A stretch of 29,050 nucleotides of DNA from Peronospora farinosa (taxonomy: Eukaryota; Oomycota; Peronosporomycetes; Peronosporales; Peronosporaceae). Under the pieces are notes generated by a model, which did no database searches, was not told the DNA's origin, and worked only from the letters and a program-made list of their open reading frames with translations. The position numbers and the translations under genes are program-made. Each line of letters begins with the position of its first letter. Position 1 is the stretch's first letter. Shown in pieces: positions 8,906 through 19,842 of this stretch. The stretch covers positions 1 through 29,050 of the forward strand of contig CANTFK010000488.1 of assembly GCA_947646735.1 (NCBI GenBank). Reading direction: 5' to 3'.

Positions 8906-10284
8906 ATGCCATCGCTCGACCACCTCCTGTGCGCCAGTACAATCGAAAAAAAATCAAGAAGTAATCTTGATAGCATGTGCTGCTCAAATCAGCATAATGC
9001 ATTGCCAACTGATCCTGGAACTAAGCCTAACTCGCGGAGATGTAATGCCCCGAATTGTCGGAAGACTGCCAAGCGAGGTGGACGCTGTATCGCACACGGA
9101 GGTGGAAATAAATGTGCTATTGACGGCTGCACCACTAGTGTGGTTAGTCGAGGGCTTTGTGTCGCTCACGGCGGTGGTAAGCGATGCCAAGCTCCAACTT
9201 GTGCCAAGAGTGCTCAATCTGGAGGGTTTTGCTGGGTTCATGGCGGTGGAAAAAAGTGTGGCTATCATGGCTGCCCCAAGCGTGCCCAAAGTGGTGGTGC
9301 CTGTATTGCTCATGGTAAGCCATCAGCACTTGCTTGAGAGGTATAAACATCGTACTAACGTTTCTAAATTGCTGTCTTGATTCAGGTGGTGGTAAGCGAT
9401 GCCGTATCGGTGGGTGCAACAAGGTTGTTCAGTACGACGGACTCTGCGTGGGCCATGGCGGTTACCGTAGATGTGTTTATACGAACTGTGATGGACGCGC
9501 CATGGCCAACGACTATTGTCAGCGACACGGTGGTTCCTCTGTTTGTCTGTTGGGACGCTGTTACAAGCGTGCTGTACGTGGTGGAATGTGTACCGAGCAC
9601 AAGGCTGAAGCATCAGTGCAAGCGGTGACTACAGGTAGATTGTCGACACCCAGTCAGACATTTGACGATGACCAGGATCACCAGATAGACCGATCTGCGA
9701 ATCAATATCCTCTGACGACCGAATGGCGACGCAGGACGAATTCAACAGATCTTACAAACAACAAATGCTCACCCGGATCAGGTATCACTCCTATATATGA
9801 AAAGGTATCGTCACCTTCATCACCACTTGCCAAATTTGCACATGAAGACGAGAAGGATACGAATCAGAGAGAAGACTCGCCTCTTGTACCAGGGTTTTCG
9901 GCTCTTTTGAGTGCAGATGGCAACTTTGCGTCGTTTCCAAGAATACGCTATCCGCACCAGGAGCAAAGCGTGTATCCTTTGCTACCGAGCATCCGATCTT
10001 TACAGACTCATCGAGCCGGTATTGCAGTTCTCAAGAATAGTCTCACTTCGCACACAACTCCAAATCTTCGAATCGTTGTCAATCACGATAACGCTTCCTT
10101 GAAGTGGGAACCCAACACTGGAAGCGAGCCTCAAGAACGAACAGACTCGTGTACGAACTCGGATGAATTAGCAGCACACAAGTTATTCGTGCACTCGTAC
10201 TATTACAGGACCAACAATGGGTCATTCTCGTGCTCGACGACACCACCACATCGACACAATTGGGGCACTCATCACGTTCGATAA
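8906..10284 (+). CDS. CxxxxC...HGG repeat zinc-binding protein ('WRKY19-like' oomycete family), two exons
   Basis: Exon 1 is 8906-9314 and exon 2 is 9386-10284. The 71-nt intron begins GTAAGC, has a CTAAC branch site near 9356-9360 and ends in TTCAG. Splicing keeps the frame inside a Gly-Gly-Gly-Lys-Arg-Cys unit. The product has seven tandem units of about 24 residues, each Cys-x4-Cys-x8/9-Cys-x3-His, mostly followed by Gly-Gly. They are followed by a Ser/Thr-rich, probably disordered tail of about 225 residues. Such repeats occur in many oomycete proteins named after the N-terminal part of plant WRKY19. No WRKY domain is present. The spacing suggests zinc binding, and the role is unknown. 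I chose ATG 8906 because a CCATTTA initiator-like sequence lies just before it. The in-frame ATG at 8525 would add 127 residues unlike the rest. Confidence 0.75.
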
Positions 10285-10869
10285 TCTACTTCGACTAACA
10301 CAACAACCTTTGACGGCTTTTTGAGATTCTTTTGAGCGTGGCTATTGTGGAAAAGCTAAGCTAGTGCGTGCTATTGCAGTAGAATGTAAGGACAATGACA
10401 CCCGAAGTGACCAGCGTAACTCAAGGAAGTACGTTTTAATCAGAACCGGAGACAATAACCAGCTACTGAACGGTGTTATAGGTACATGACTACATATTAA
10501 ACAAGAAAAGCTTCTTTGTTCGTGCGTCCGGATGAAAGAAGGAGGACGATTGTCACCTTCACGTGATCGAAAGCCTAAAATACTATTTTTCTAGCTTTAG
10601 TAATATCAATAATACTGCACCATTCGATACTATTTTGGTTTAGTCAATAACTCATATTAACGCTACTACTAGTTTGCATTACAAATAATTTATTACAAGT
10701 CAGCACAAAATTTCAGCAATATACCCCCAAGGATTTAATATTAAACCGTCTATTCGAATAAATTGTAGTATAGTTTTACAAGAGTTTTTTATACATTCAT
10801 GTTTTCCACACCATGTTTCTAATTCCCCGATCACGTTTCTATATGAAATTCACATATTTAGACGTTTTC
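10285..10869. other. AT-rich intergenic spacer
   Basis: No gene, repeat or RNA is recognisable. The frame of the next gene opens at ATG 10813, but that ATG lies upstream of the likely promoter. Confidence 0.5.
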
Positions 10870-10885
10870 CCTCACTTATCATCAG
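10870..10885 (+). promoter_or_regulatory. Probable Inr of the Yip1-family gene
   Basis: CCTCACTTATCAT matches the first 13 positions of the oomycete Inr-FPR consensus (allowing Y at position 6) with two mismatches. The last three positions do not match. A start at A10874 gives a 29-nt leader to ATG 10903. Confidence 0.5.
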
Positions 10886-10902
10886 ACCACGTACTTGCCC
10901 GA

Positions 10903-11825
10903 ATGAATATGAACATGGATCCAAACACTATGAGCCCGTGGTTCACAACATCTGCGGAAGATTTTCCGCCCATGAATGCACAAGCACAGCAGCCAATAGC
11001 TACTACTGATTTCCATTCATTGGCGCCAGGCTCGTCCAATGAACTTAGTGGAACTGTTGGCTCTGCCGCTGGTTTCTATGACGACGTCGACGAGGCGAAC
11101 GAGTTTGCTAATGAACCGCCCCTATTGGAAGGTACTCTTTTTTTGAAATTTCTAAAAGAGAGGTGTCTATTTTTTAGTTTTCTACTTTGGCTAATTTACC
11201 CATTTCTATTTTTGGGTAGAATTGGGGATAAATTTTGAGCACATTTGGGCCAAAACGGTATCAGTGCTACTCCCGACCAAACAGATTAATGAACACATTC
11301 TGGATGATGCCGACCTGGCTGGACCACTTGTTTTTTGCTTTCTCTTTGGCATGTGTTTGCTATTGGTACGTCATTGATAGAAAAAGAGACTACTAATTAT
11401 TGTTTATGCAAAATGAAAAAAAAATTGTACTTACATTTTATACATTTGTACTCATGTATTGTAACATTTAGGCTGCAAAAGTTCACTTTGGATACATTTA
11501 TGGCTTTGGCGTGCTCTCGTGTCTTTTCATGTACCTGCTCATGAATTTGTTGTCTCCTGAACGGATGATTGACATTTATCGAGTGTGTTCCGTGCTTGGT
11601 TATTGTTTGCTGCCGATCATTGGCCTAGCAGCGATCAACATTGTGGTCTCAGTAAAGGATTTGGGTATTGCTGGCTTTTTCTTGGCGAGTGTATGCACTT
11701 TGTGGAGCACACACACGGCCTCGCGGTTCTTTGAAAAGGCTTTGTACATGACGGAGCAAAAGTATCTCGTCATGTACCCGACCATGCTCGTGTATGCCTG
11801 CTTTGTGCTTATTGCCGTGTTCTAA
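10903..11825 (+). CDS. YIPF5: Yip1 domain membrane protein, YIPF5/Yip1p type, three exons
   Basis: Exons are 10903-11131, 11220-11365 and 11472-11825. The introns are 88 nt (GTACTC...GGTAG) and 106 nt (GTACGT...TTTAG). The joined frame gives 242 residues. A hydrophilic N-terminal half is followed by the Yip1 signature: Pro-Pro-Leu-Leu-Glu-Glu-Leu-Gly-Ile-Asn just before the membrane part, then Asp-Leu-Ala-Gly-Pro in the first segment and Gly-Tyr-Ile-Tyr-Gly in the second. About five hydrophobic segments run to the C-terminus. Family members sit in ER-Golgi membranes, bind Ypt/Rab GTPases and support COPII vesicle traffic. Both splice junctions fall inside conserved motifs and restore them, which supports the exon structure. 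The ATG at 10813 is in frame but precedes the likely promoter. It faces the eIF4G gene convergently, 221 bp apart. Confidence 0.88.
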
Positions 11826-12046
11826 TCGTCCTATGGCGAACGAGACTTGTACGTACACTTACATGTACGTACATTTGTACGCACATACTGATATATATAC
11901 GTTTGTTCCATGAAAGAGAGATTCCAATGGTGTATATAAACGTTTGTTTTGTTTCCTGCTCTCAGATATATATATGCCAAACCTACCTATATCCATCCAT
12001 TCCACGATAAACTCAACTCAGCTTTAGAGCGGGCCTCGTACATGTT

Positions 12047-15000
12047 TTAATTGAGAAACTCAAGTGAATAGTCCTTGTAAAACGCTTGTACAGCTTCCTC
12101 GTTGCGGTTCACGTCAGCCAGTAGCGCCATGAAGTCGACGCTCTCTGAGGCAAGCAGCGCCTGCACCTTCGTTTCATCCTCGCACGACACCATAGCCGCA
12201 AGAGTCGAGCCAATCAGCTTTGCGGCCTTGCCATTGTAGCACAGGTGCTCCGACATAGACACAAGCTGTGGAACCGTAATGCTACCCGCGACCACAGAAG
12301 GAGCCACCATGACACTCAAGTATGGAAGCGTCTTCGGAATGTCAATCTCTATGTCCTCAGCAGCCTCCAGCAACTCCTGCAGCGCGCTTTCCAAAGCAGC
12401 GCCAGTCACGACCTTACGATTGTACAGACCAGCCAAAAACCCTGCAATTGCCTCTCGCTCTTTGTCGCCCTTGTCCAGGCCAATGCTCAAAACCTTGGAA
12501 GGGATCAAGGCGTAATGGTTTGAGGCGTTGAGCTCGGTGAAGCTCGCGTATGCCTCTTCCAAGTCCTCCAACTCCACATATTCATCAAGAATAGCCTTCA
12601 CCTTTTTTTCAAAAGCTTCAGCCGTAAGGGCTGAAGTAGCCTCAGCCTCGAATGCCTTCGCAGACTTGGCAGGTCGGCCATTGTTCGACTTGGTCGAAGA
12701 TGACGTAGGCGGGAGGCCAACGTCCTCACGTCCACGTGAAGAGCGCGATGACGTGGACGAAGAGCTGTTGCTGCGACCGCGCTCCCTACGTCCATTCTCC
12801 TTTCCAGTCAAGAAAGCATAAGTGTTACCAGTAAGGTGGGCACCACTCGGGTGACGGGGTGCACCAGAAGAGGGAGCAGTGATCCGGTCCGAATTGCTGC
12901 GGTGTTTGACGCCCTTCGGACGCGCACCGCCCGTTACAGTCTCCCAGCCATCCGCGTCCACAGTAGTGTTTGTGCTGGAAGACGATATAGAAGAGGACGC
13001 AGCTCGCGCTTTCCAGGCGGCCGAGGCACCAGCGCCAGTGCCGCTGCCACGCCGCCGGTCGTTCGAGCTAATTGATCCTGTAGAGTTCATCGAGTAGCTG
13101 CGTTGTAGACGGGAGTGGCCACCATTCTTGCCATTTGTACGTTCCTTCTCCTTTGCCTCACGAGCAACCTCTGCATGCACCTCAGCAATTGTCATTGCCT
13201 TTGTCTCTTTGCGACGAGCAACCCACCGGTTTGAACGCAGCTCCAACAGGTCCTGCAGCATGAAGCGCACACGAGTGCACAAAAGCTTCGACTCACCACT
13301 CAGTTTTTTTATGGTAGCGTAGTAGCCGTTAATGTGATTCAGCTCGATCTTTTTGGACGCATTGCCCTCCAGGGCCTGACCAATCGTACTCAGCAGGTTG
13401 CACAAACACTCAAGTGACTCCTCATCGGGAGCCGTAATGTCACCAAACAGTATGCCGACGCACTCGTGCATGATACGCGAGCTCAGCATACGCTGTTTGA
13501 ACAGCTCACCGACAAAGCGAATGTGACCCAGAGAAGCACGCTTCATAATTAGCTCCTTCTCACGGCGCTCGTCCTCACGCAAGTCTTTGAGGTCCTTAAC
13601 GTGAACCTTTTCCTCAAATTTCCCCTGACAACGCTGTAGCAGCAGCTTGCGGAATAGCGTATGTGTGTCCGTCACCACTTCATTGTCCTCAAGGGTGATC
13701 GCTGGCATGTCAGTCTGTGCAATCTTAGCGCACAACTCAGCGTACATCGTCGAGAAGTGCCATTCCGTCTGTGCCTTAGTTATGACCATCTCAATTACAC
13801 CATTCAAAACATCTAGGCCGCGCACAGCAACCTCAATCAGCTGATCGGACAGTTTGTCGAACTTTTCGATCGACAGCTTGTTTAAAATAGACTTTGCCTT
13901 CTTCAGAGATGCATCAGTGGTCTCAACTGGGTCATCTAGACGCGACTTTGCGTGCGTTGGTTTCCAGCGTGTCTCTTCGTTAATATCAAGAGGGGCACAA
14001 TCTTCAAGAGGTGGAGCTGTGTCATGATAACCACGACCCCCGCGACCTCCACGGCCACCACGACTGCTTCCTCGTTCACGTTCTCGACGTCCACGTCCGT
14101 CATTAAAGCTGCTACTGCTGTTATGACGGCTCAGAGATCGAGACGAATCGTTTCGACGCATTCCCTTATCCATTCCCTCCACCAACGAAGCAGAAAGAGC
14201 CTTTGTCGGCTTTTCCGCTGCAATGGCCATACCTTTTACCGACTCTGGCATCTCACACTTTTCCACTTCCATCTCCATATCCAGCAATTGTTTGATAGTG
14301 TAAATAATACGTTCCTTAATCACATTTTGTTCTGCAACAACATCAGCCTTTGTCATTATCTCCAACTCTTCCATTGGAGATGTAGTCTCCACGTTCATCT
14401 CCACGTTCATCTCCACGTTCATCTCCACGTCTTGCTTTAATTTCTTCTCGTCCATCTCCGACACTTTTTTCTGTGAAACTTCCATTTCCACCACTTCTTC
14501 GTCCTCTTTTGTCTCAATTTGTTCTTCAATTTCCGACTCGAATGAACTGGAAGAAGCAGCAGAAGTTGCTGGTGTTGCAATTGGCTCCAACGTCCTTGTT
14601 TTCATCTCTTCTGTTTCCATAACAGCTGTTGTAGTACAAGTTGAATATGGAGTACTATTTATTGGTGTAGTAGAAATTACTTCCGGAATAATTGATGTCG
14701 CAATGGGACTATTGTTTTCCATTCGTGGCATCTTCATAGAACCTGGTACAAAAGTGGGTGCATTGACTATCATAATACAATACAAAAATACAATTAATAA
14801 TTATAGAATTCCATTCGTATTGCAATAATTGTTTTTCTCGCTCTCTCTCTCAATTGGAATACAGTATTCTTACATGAAGGTACAAAGGGTTTCGCGGATA
14901 ATTTGAGTTGACTCGTGACTGGAGCGACCGATGGCGTCCAGACCGGTGCTGATTTGTTCAATACAAACTCTTTTGCAGTCGGTCGAAGCTTTGACGAAGC

Positions 15001-15066
15001 TCCAAGAGCCCCTGATTGTGTCGGGGCGTCCATTGTAACGCGGGTCTTGGGCCGCGCTTCGGTCAT
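12047..15066 (-). CDS. EIF4G: eIF4G-like translation initiation scaffold (PAM2, 4E-binding, MIF4G, MA3), two exons
   Basis: Exon 1 is 15066-14874 and exon 2 is 14766-12047. The 107-nt intron starts GTAAGA and ends ATAG. The protein has 970 residues. Two PAM2-like motifs lie at about 25-36 and 52-63; in other proteins PAM2 binds the MLLE domain of poly(A)-binding protein. A Tyr-x4-Leu-Leu eIF4E-binding motif starts at about Tyr220. An RGG-rich patch covers about 290-310. The MIF4G domain, which contacts eIF4A, covers about 351-585. A Ser/Arg-rich linker follows, and the MA3 domain starts near 782. The role would be to bridge cap, poly(A) tail and helicase in the cytoplasm. A second ATG at 15033 has a better context (ACAATGG) and would drop 11 residues. 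A Met-Asn-Val-Glu run comes from a 12-bp tandem repeat. Confidence 0.9.
14389..14430 (+). repeat. 12-bp tandem repeat in the eIF4G coding region
   Basis: The unit TCTCCACGTTCA is repeated more than three times in direct tandem. On the coding strand it encodes consecutive Glu-Met-Asn-Val units. Copy number changes would keep the frame. Confidence 0.85.
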
Positions 15067-15804
15067 TAGAAAAAATAGATTTTTGTCAACTGTAGAAGGA
15101 GATAGACGCTCGTTTCAGTATGAGGTGCAAGAGGAGAGAAAGACACACACACACGACTTGTGCAAATGGTGTACGAGTGACTGTGGATCGAGAGAGGAAC
15201 AAAAGTAGAACGACGGCTTTCGTGAACTTCTTGGAAATGTTTGGCTTGGAAGCGACACCCCCAGAAAATGATAGAAATTGTTTTAACCAATCAGAAGTAG
15301 ACAGCTTGCAACTTTTTGACTGGTTGGGGACGGATGAAGTAAGTGTAAGGAAATGAAGAGTCTGATACTATTTGATGCTACTTTTGGGTGCTTTTTAGTA
15401 GCAGCTTTTTGGGTCTATCTAGATAGATATATAATAATAGTGCACTTAAATGATAGTGACTTTTTAACCAGTATGGAGCTTCATCGTGGCCGACAGAAAA
15501 ATTTGCATTCTTAGATAAACATACATATTGAATTAAGTTAAGGGTGTAGCATGCAGTAAAACAGTTGCAACAAACAAAATGGGGAGAGATGAGAGACACT
15601 TTGAGCAAAGAGACACAAAAAGTCTCGAATCATTTCATAATTGAGCTATACATTATGAACTGCGTTTGTGTCGACCATGTAGCTAGTAAACTAAAACTGA
15701 AATAGTGTAATCCCTTTGAGCTATCACTGTTGAATATGCAGCGTAAGATGTCATATAACTGTATTATGTGGCTCGTTCTTACGCAGTCAAATGAAGTAGT
15801 CGTC
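15067..15804. other. Intergenic region upstream of eIF4G
   Basis: It holds the 5' flank of eIF4G. A plus-strand frame from 15120 to 15356 is open for 78 codons, with an ordinary-looking C-terminal half, but has no recognisable domain. I do not call it a gene. Confidence 0.4.
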
Positions 15805-16368
15805 TTACGGCAAAGTGCTGGTACGTCTGATCTTCTTGGTAAGCGTCTGGTCGTTTTTGAACGAAGGCGATAGATAGTCTCGTTTAATAAAGTCCTTCAT
15901 ACGGTCAATAACTGGTTCATCGTATCCCCACGATCCGATCCATTCTATGACGCTTGCATTCAATCGAGCAAGAGCCAGCACTTCGTCGTTACGTTTGACA
16001 ATTTGAGTAGCACAAACGTTAACGACTGCTCAACGCACTTTCAATTGCGGTAATTAACCCGATCGAAAGAACAGGTGACTCGGATGTGACAAAGTGGCGA
16101 AGTCTAGTCGACAATGACGGGCAATGATGGCTGACGTCAGTTTACGTAGAGCGATGGACAGCGACCAAGCGGAACTGGCGGTACTTTGTCGCTTTACAAG
16201 CTGACTATCAATTTGAGCTTCACCACCTGTAGGTGCAATTCGCGCTGTGACGTTTGCATGGTTGTCGTTGACACTATAGTAGTAAGATCTAGAGTCTCTT
16301 TTCACATTCTGTACAAGTAGAATACTATAGTCGTAAATCAAGTATCTCGCCTGTGAAACGGTTGCCAT
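15805..16368 (-). pseudogene. Probable decayed or mis-spliced protein gene, unknown
   Basis: On the minus strand an ATG at 16368 opens a 104-codon frame to 16054. A second frame (about 16120-16020) and a third (about 16028-15805) each read as plausible protein where the previous one stops. The last one contains an Ile-Glu-Trp-Ile-Gly-Ser-Trp-Gly-Tyr-Asp segment and ends at the TAA at 15805. The gap between the first and last frames (about 30 nt) is shorter than the introns seen elsewhere here, so frameshift decay is likelier than splicing. I do not recognise the family. Confidence 0.35.
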
Positions 16369-19019
16369 TATATATTTGTAGCATGGTTGTCCGAAGTATC
16401 AACTAGAGCAATCATCTAGATCCATCAATCGTCAAATGTTACCTCACGGCTTCCACGCACCGCAATGATGGCTTGACTTTGAGGTGCGTTTATAAGATTG
16501 AATCTAACTTTGTCGAATCGGACATTCGCGTTTTGGTGAACAAGCTAACACGTACACTGAGTTTTCCATTCAAATACATGTGTGATCTTAACATAATCAT
16601 ACACCTCTTGGCATACACCAAGTATGTTCGATACCCTTTTTGTGCCCTCAGCTCCTGAAGAGGCCGATGCCCACAGATTGTCATTTATTAAGCTCCTCCG
16701 ATTGTGTTTGCAAGCTTTTGTGGCAAAAGGACGATTGTATGTAAAAATGCAGTACTTCGATGCACATTATACATCGTCTCCGTTGATGCCACAACAGTCA
16801 TTTCTAATCAAATGATAGTTGACTTGATCCTGTGCCGTGCGAATAGTATGGTCCAGCACATTACGCCGGTAGTCGCGTTTCTCAATACTTTAACATAGAT
16901 TCTTGGAGAATTTACCACACAACGACTACAGGGATTCGTAAGCGGCTACGATAGCTGTATCGTGACGGCGCTATGACAATTAGTTTACGAAAGCCAAAGC
17001 AAAACAGAGAGACTATTCCTAACCTTAACGTTTGCGTTTCACGACAATATGATGCAGCAGATGATGGCACAAGTTGAACGGTTTTCATAATTATCACCCG
17101 CAATGACAGCAAACTATCGTCTTATGCCCGGGCTTTTGCTTGTCCAGCCTGGACATGGCCTATGTAAAATGGTTGGCTTCGGGTTCATCAGCGTTGTACA
17201 TGTAATAGCTGCAGATTCGCAACCCCCTAGCTCCAAAATTTTAGTCTCTACTTATATGAAGGGGTTATATCGCCTGCTGGCGCACTTTTCGTGGAAAATC
17301 GTTTGCTTGCATGCTAGTGGTTCATGACTGTCTTACGTGGTTGTGAGATAAGCGATGTATTGCTGAGTGCTAGCTATCCAGCCGTCAAATATACTCTCGT
17401 GGTTACTAGACGTCATTACGGATTCCATCATAAAGCTACATACACTATCTCAACGACAGCTCTCTTTTAAGTTTCATCACAGTCGCTTCGAGTTGCGCGA
17501 AGACATGAAGTGATGCAGAACATATATCTTATTGTATCATATAGATGTGGTTTCAATACACTAAACACTCCTGATGGCATGATAGCCATAAGAAAGCAAT
17601 CGATAAACTATAATTCATTTGGGAGCAATATCTGTCCCTATACTTCGAAGTATGTACAAGGACGATATCTCCTGCACTCCGATGTTTTAGCAATCACGAG
17701 GTACTGTCGGGTATGCTGCAGTGGATGTAGGGGTATGATGAACCTGCAACGCACAATATCGAGTAAAGTCCCGAGCAGTACAGTGCCTGGAACAATTGTA
17801 ATGAAGAAATTAGAACATCGCACATACATTTACGGGTACGCGATTATAACCTGCTTGCGAGGCCACGGAGGAGGTAGCTGACATCTATGGAATATTCTCA
17901 TCGACAAGCTGCTGCCTGCGATTCAGCCAAAATAGCCGAGAGATTGAAGACATGCGCACGCCACGATACTACAAGATAATGTCTACACCGACACTGACCC
18001 GAAGGACCGAAAGTTTTGCATCGCAATCGGTTGCTTGGCCTTAATGCACTATAAAGGTTTTGGCCTTACATGAGCTGCGTAAAATTCTTGGAGCATTTTT
18101 CCATGCGATCACCACGACTAAGGCGTACTAGGAGTTGACAAGCAAGACCTTTAAACATTATTATCTCCCTCTTACTGCAATATGCAAAGGAGCCCTGCGT
18201 TCGAAAAAGAAGGCAAAACACCTGCAAGCTCGCATAGCTTGAGAATTTTCTGCTCTGTCTACACTGTCTCGGCTCTACGGATGTCACATCATCCACCTAT
18301 AGTTAATCCAAGTACAATACCGAGGACAAGTAATCTGAAACAGGCCGATGTTAAAGTGGCCAAGTATCTGAAACGAAATACATGTAATGTGCGTGTTGCG
18401 GTTGCTCCGAGAACGGCAGCTGCTTGAATGACTGACTCACCATCATCTGAGTTTTCCGACCATTTTTACTATATAGAAAGTAGTGGCTGCGTAACATTAG
18501 GCTGCTCGTGGTAGAGACAAAAACCGCTTCTAGGCTTCGAGCTCTACTGTGGTCTCGTCTTTCATCCAGCTCACATTTTCGAAGCATAAAGTCGAGGTAG
18601 CAGCCGAGCCACGTTTCGGTGGAGTCATATGACGAAGAATAAAGTTTGTGGTAAGTGCAGCGGAGCAATTGCGATCATGGATAAGTTCCATGTATTACCG
18701 ACCAAAAATTCGGCCTTTTGCGGCGGGACAATATCCAGCTCGACCCATGTTTAGCTCTAGAAAGCGGCACTGCGAGACTGAAGTCTAAAGTGCGTGTTAC
18801 GTTCAGTGAGCATGATGTAAAAGGAAAAAGTTTACAATGCAGTGGCAGCCGCCTAAAAACAATATTTGGTGCAAAAAGACCTCACGAGGCTTTCCATTTG
18901 CACCAGCTCATTCTAATCATGGTTCTCCTTCGACCGCGGGCGAAACTTTAGCAAAAGAGAACATACCTGTATTCACGCTAGTCTTGAGATAATAAGGGAT
19001 GAGCTGGTTTTGGTCTTTT
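16369..19019. other. Long gene-poor stretch
   Basis: I found no supported gene in about 2.6 kb. The longest open frame (17510-17881, plus, 123 codons from ATG 17513) has no recognisable motif. Minus-strand frames at 17638-17829 and 18351-18668 have some protein-like composition but are isolated and short. This may be old gene debris. Confidence 0.5.
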
Positions 19020-19030
19020 TCTCATTGTCG
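19020..19030 (+). promoter_or_regulatory. Probable Inr of the small basic protein gene
   Basis: TCTCATTGTCG matches the initiator half of the oomycete element (TCATT core). A start at A19024 gives a 26-nt leader to the ATG at 19050. The FPR half is not clear. Confidence 0.5.
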
Positions 19031-19049
19031 AGAGTTCAATATCGTTTCG

Positions 19050-19295
19050 ATGAAAAGATCGTCCCTTCGAAACGCATCGGAAGTGACCGATACAGAGGTG
19101 CGACGGGCAGTCCCACGCAAGCGAAAGCCTGTGACAACTTCTGTGGCCAGGAGACGGCGAGATCTGAACTTGTTCAAGAAGAATAAGGATTACGATGTGT
19201 CGGCGGAATGGCGTTGGATGGTGACGAGTAGAAACCCTGTCAGGCACCTTCAATCCGACATACCAAAACGCTTCATTCTCAAATCGTTCGAGTAG
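19050..19295 (+). CDS. Small basic protein, unknown
   Basis: It encodes 81 residues, strongly basic, with an Arg/Lys-rich centre (Pro-Arg-Lys-Arg-Lys-Pro and Ala-Arg-Arg-Arg-Arg-Asp) that could act as a nuclear localisation signal. No known domain or signal peptide is visible. The frame stays open up to an ATG at 18999, but that lies before the likely initiator at 19020, so I prefer 19050. The next gene starts 46 nt downstream on the same strand in another frame. The two could be separate genes or exons of one gene, though no good intron is visible. Confidence 0.45.
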   Translation: MKRSSLRNASEVTDTEVRRAVPRKRKPVTTSVARRRRDLNLFKKNKDYDVSAEWRWMVTSRNPVRHLQSDIPKRFILKSFE

Positions 19296-19341
19296 GTCAC
19301 AAGTCTCGTTGCATCATCATACGCATCGACAGCATACGATT

Positions 19342-19842
19342 ATGCCTCTCAAATGGTTTCGGAGTCACCGACAAAGCAGTACTAGCAGCACTGAAGATGA
19401 AGCCATCTACTCGGCCACAAAGACCTCGAAGATCAAGCAGAAATTCAAGCGGAGCAAGTCACAACGATTCTATCGACCCCATTCGGAGGGTCCCGGTCTG
19501 CGTGCCATGATTGGCTTGGGCCGGTCCGTGCAGCATGAACTTGACATGTCTAGTGCGATAGCAGCGGAAGAAGAGCAGCGACGTATTTCGTACCAAACCA
19601 AGACCCATCGTCGGTTTACTACCCACGGATTCTCCACTCACCACAAACAGAGCGATACAAAGTCACCAGCTGGATCTCCATTGCCACTGAGCAAGTCGGT
19701 TTCTCCGAGATATGCAAACTCATGGCACCACGGCCTAAGTTCGAACCGATTGGTGCATGGACGCAGCCCACGGACTCTTCCGACGAAGTCTATTACACTG
19801 GACGGTCACCCTTCGATTATCTTCATCGACTGCCCGCCGTAA
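19342..19842 (+). CDS. Small Ser/Arg-rich protein, unknown
   Basis: It encodes 166 residues starting Met-Pro-Leu-Lys-Trp-Phe. A basic Lys/Ser stretch lies at about residues 26-40, with many Ser-Pro and Arg-Ser sites that kinases could use, and a short hydrophobic end (Ile-Ile-Phe-Ile-Asp). There is no signal peptide or membrane segment. The composition suggests a mostly disordered cytoplasmic or nuclear protein. The frame is open 11 codons further upstream, without an ATG. Function unknown. Confidence 0.55.
   Translation: MPLKWFRSHRQSSTSSTEDEAIYSATKTSKIKQKFKRSKSQRFYRPHSEGPGLRAMIGLGRSVQHELDMSSAIAAEEEQRRISYQTKTHRRFTTHGFSTHHKQSDTKSPAGSPLPLSKSVSPRYANSWHHGLSSNRLVHGRSPRTLPTKSITLDGHPSIIFIDCPP

Noticed and set aside
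8889..9380. 163-codon frame overlapping the Cys/His repeat gene
   Set aside because: It is an alternate frame of the repeat units. The Cys/His pattern and the intron junction support the other frame.
11840..11890. Repeated TGTACGTACA palindromes between the convergent genes
   Set aside because: This is a short simple-sequence region with a TATATA run. It is too low in complexity to call an operator or terminator.
13952..14440. 162-codon plus-strand frame opposite eIF4G
   Set aside because: It is antisense to the conserved eIF4G coding region. Its His/Thr-rich sequence comes from the repeats and the Glu/Ser-rich codons on the other strand.
17510..17881. 123-codon plus-strand frame
   Set aside because: No recognisable motif, no promoter element seen, and irregular composition in a region with no other gene. 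Probably chance.
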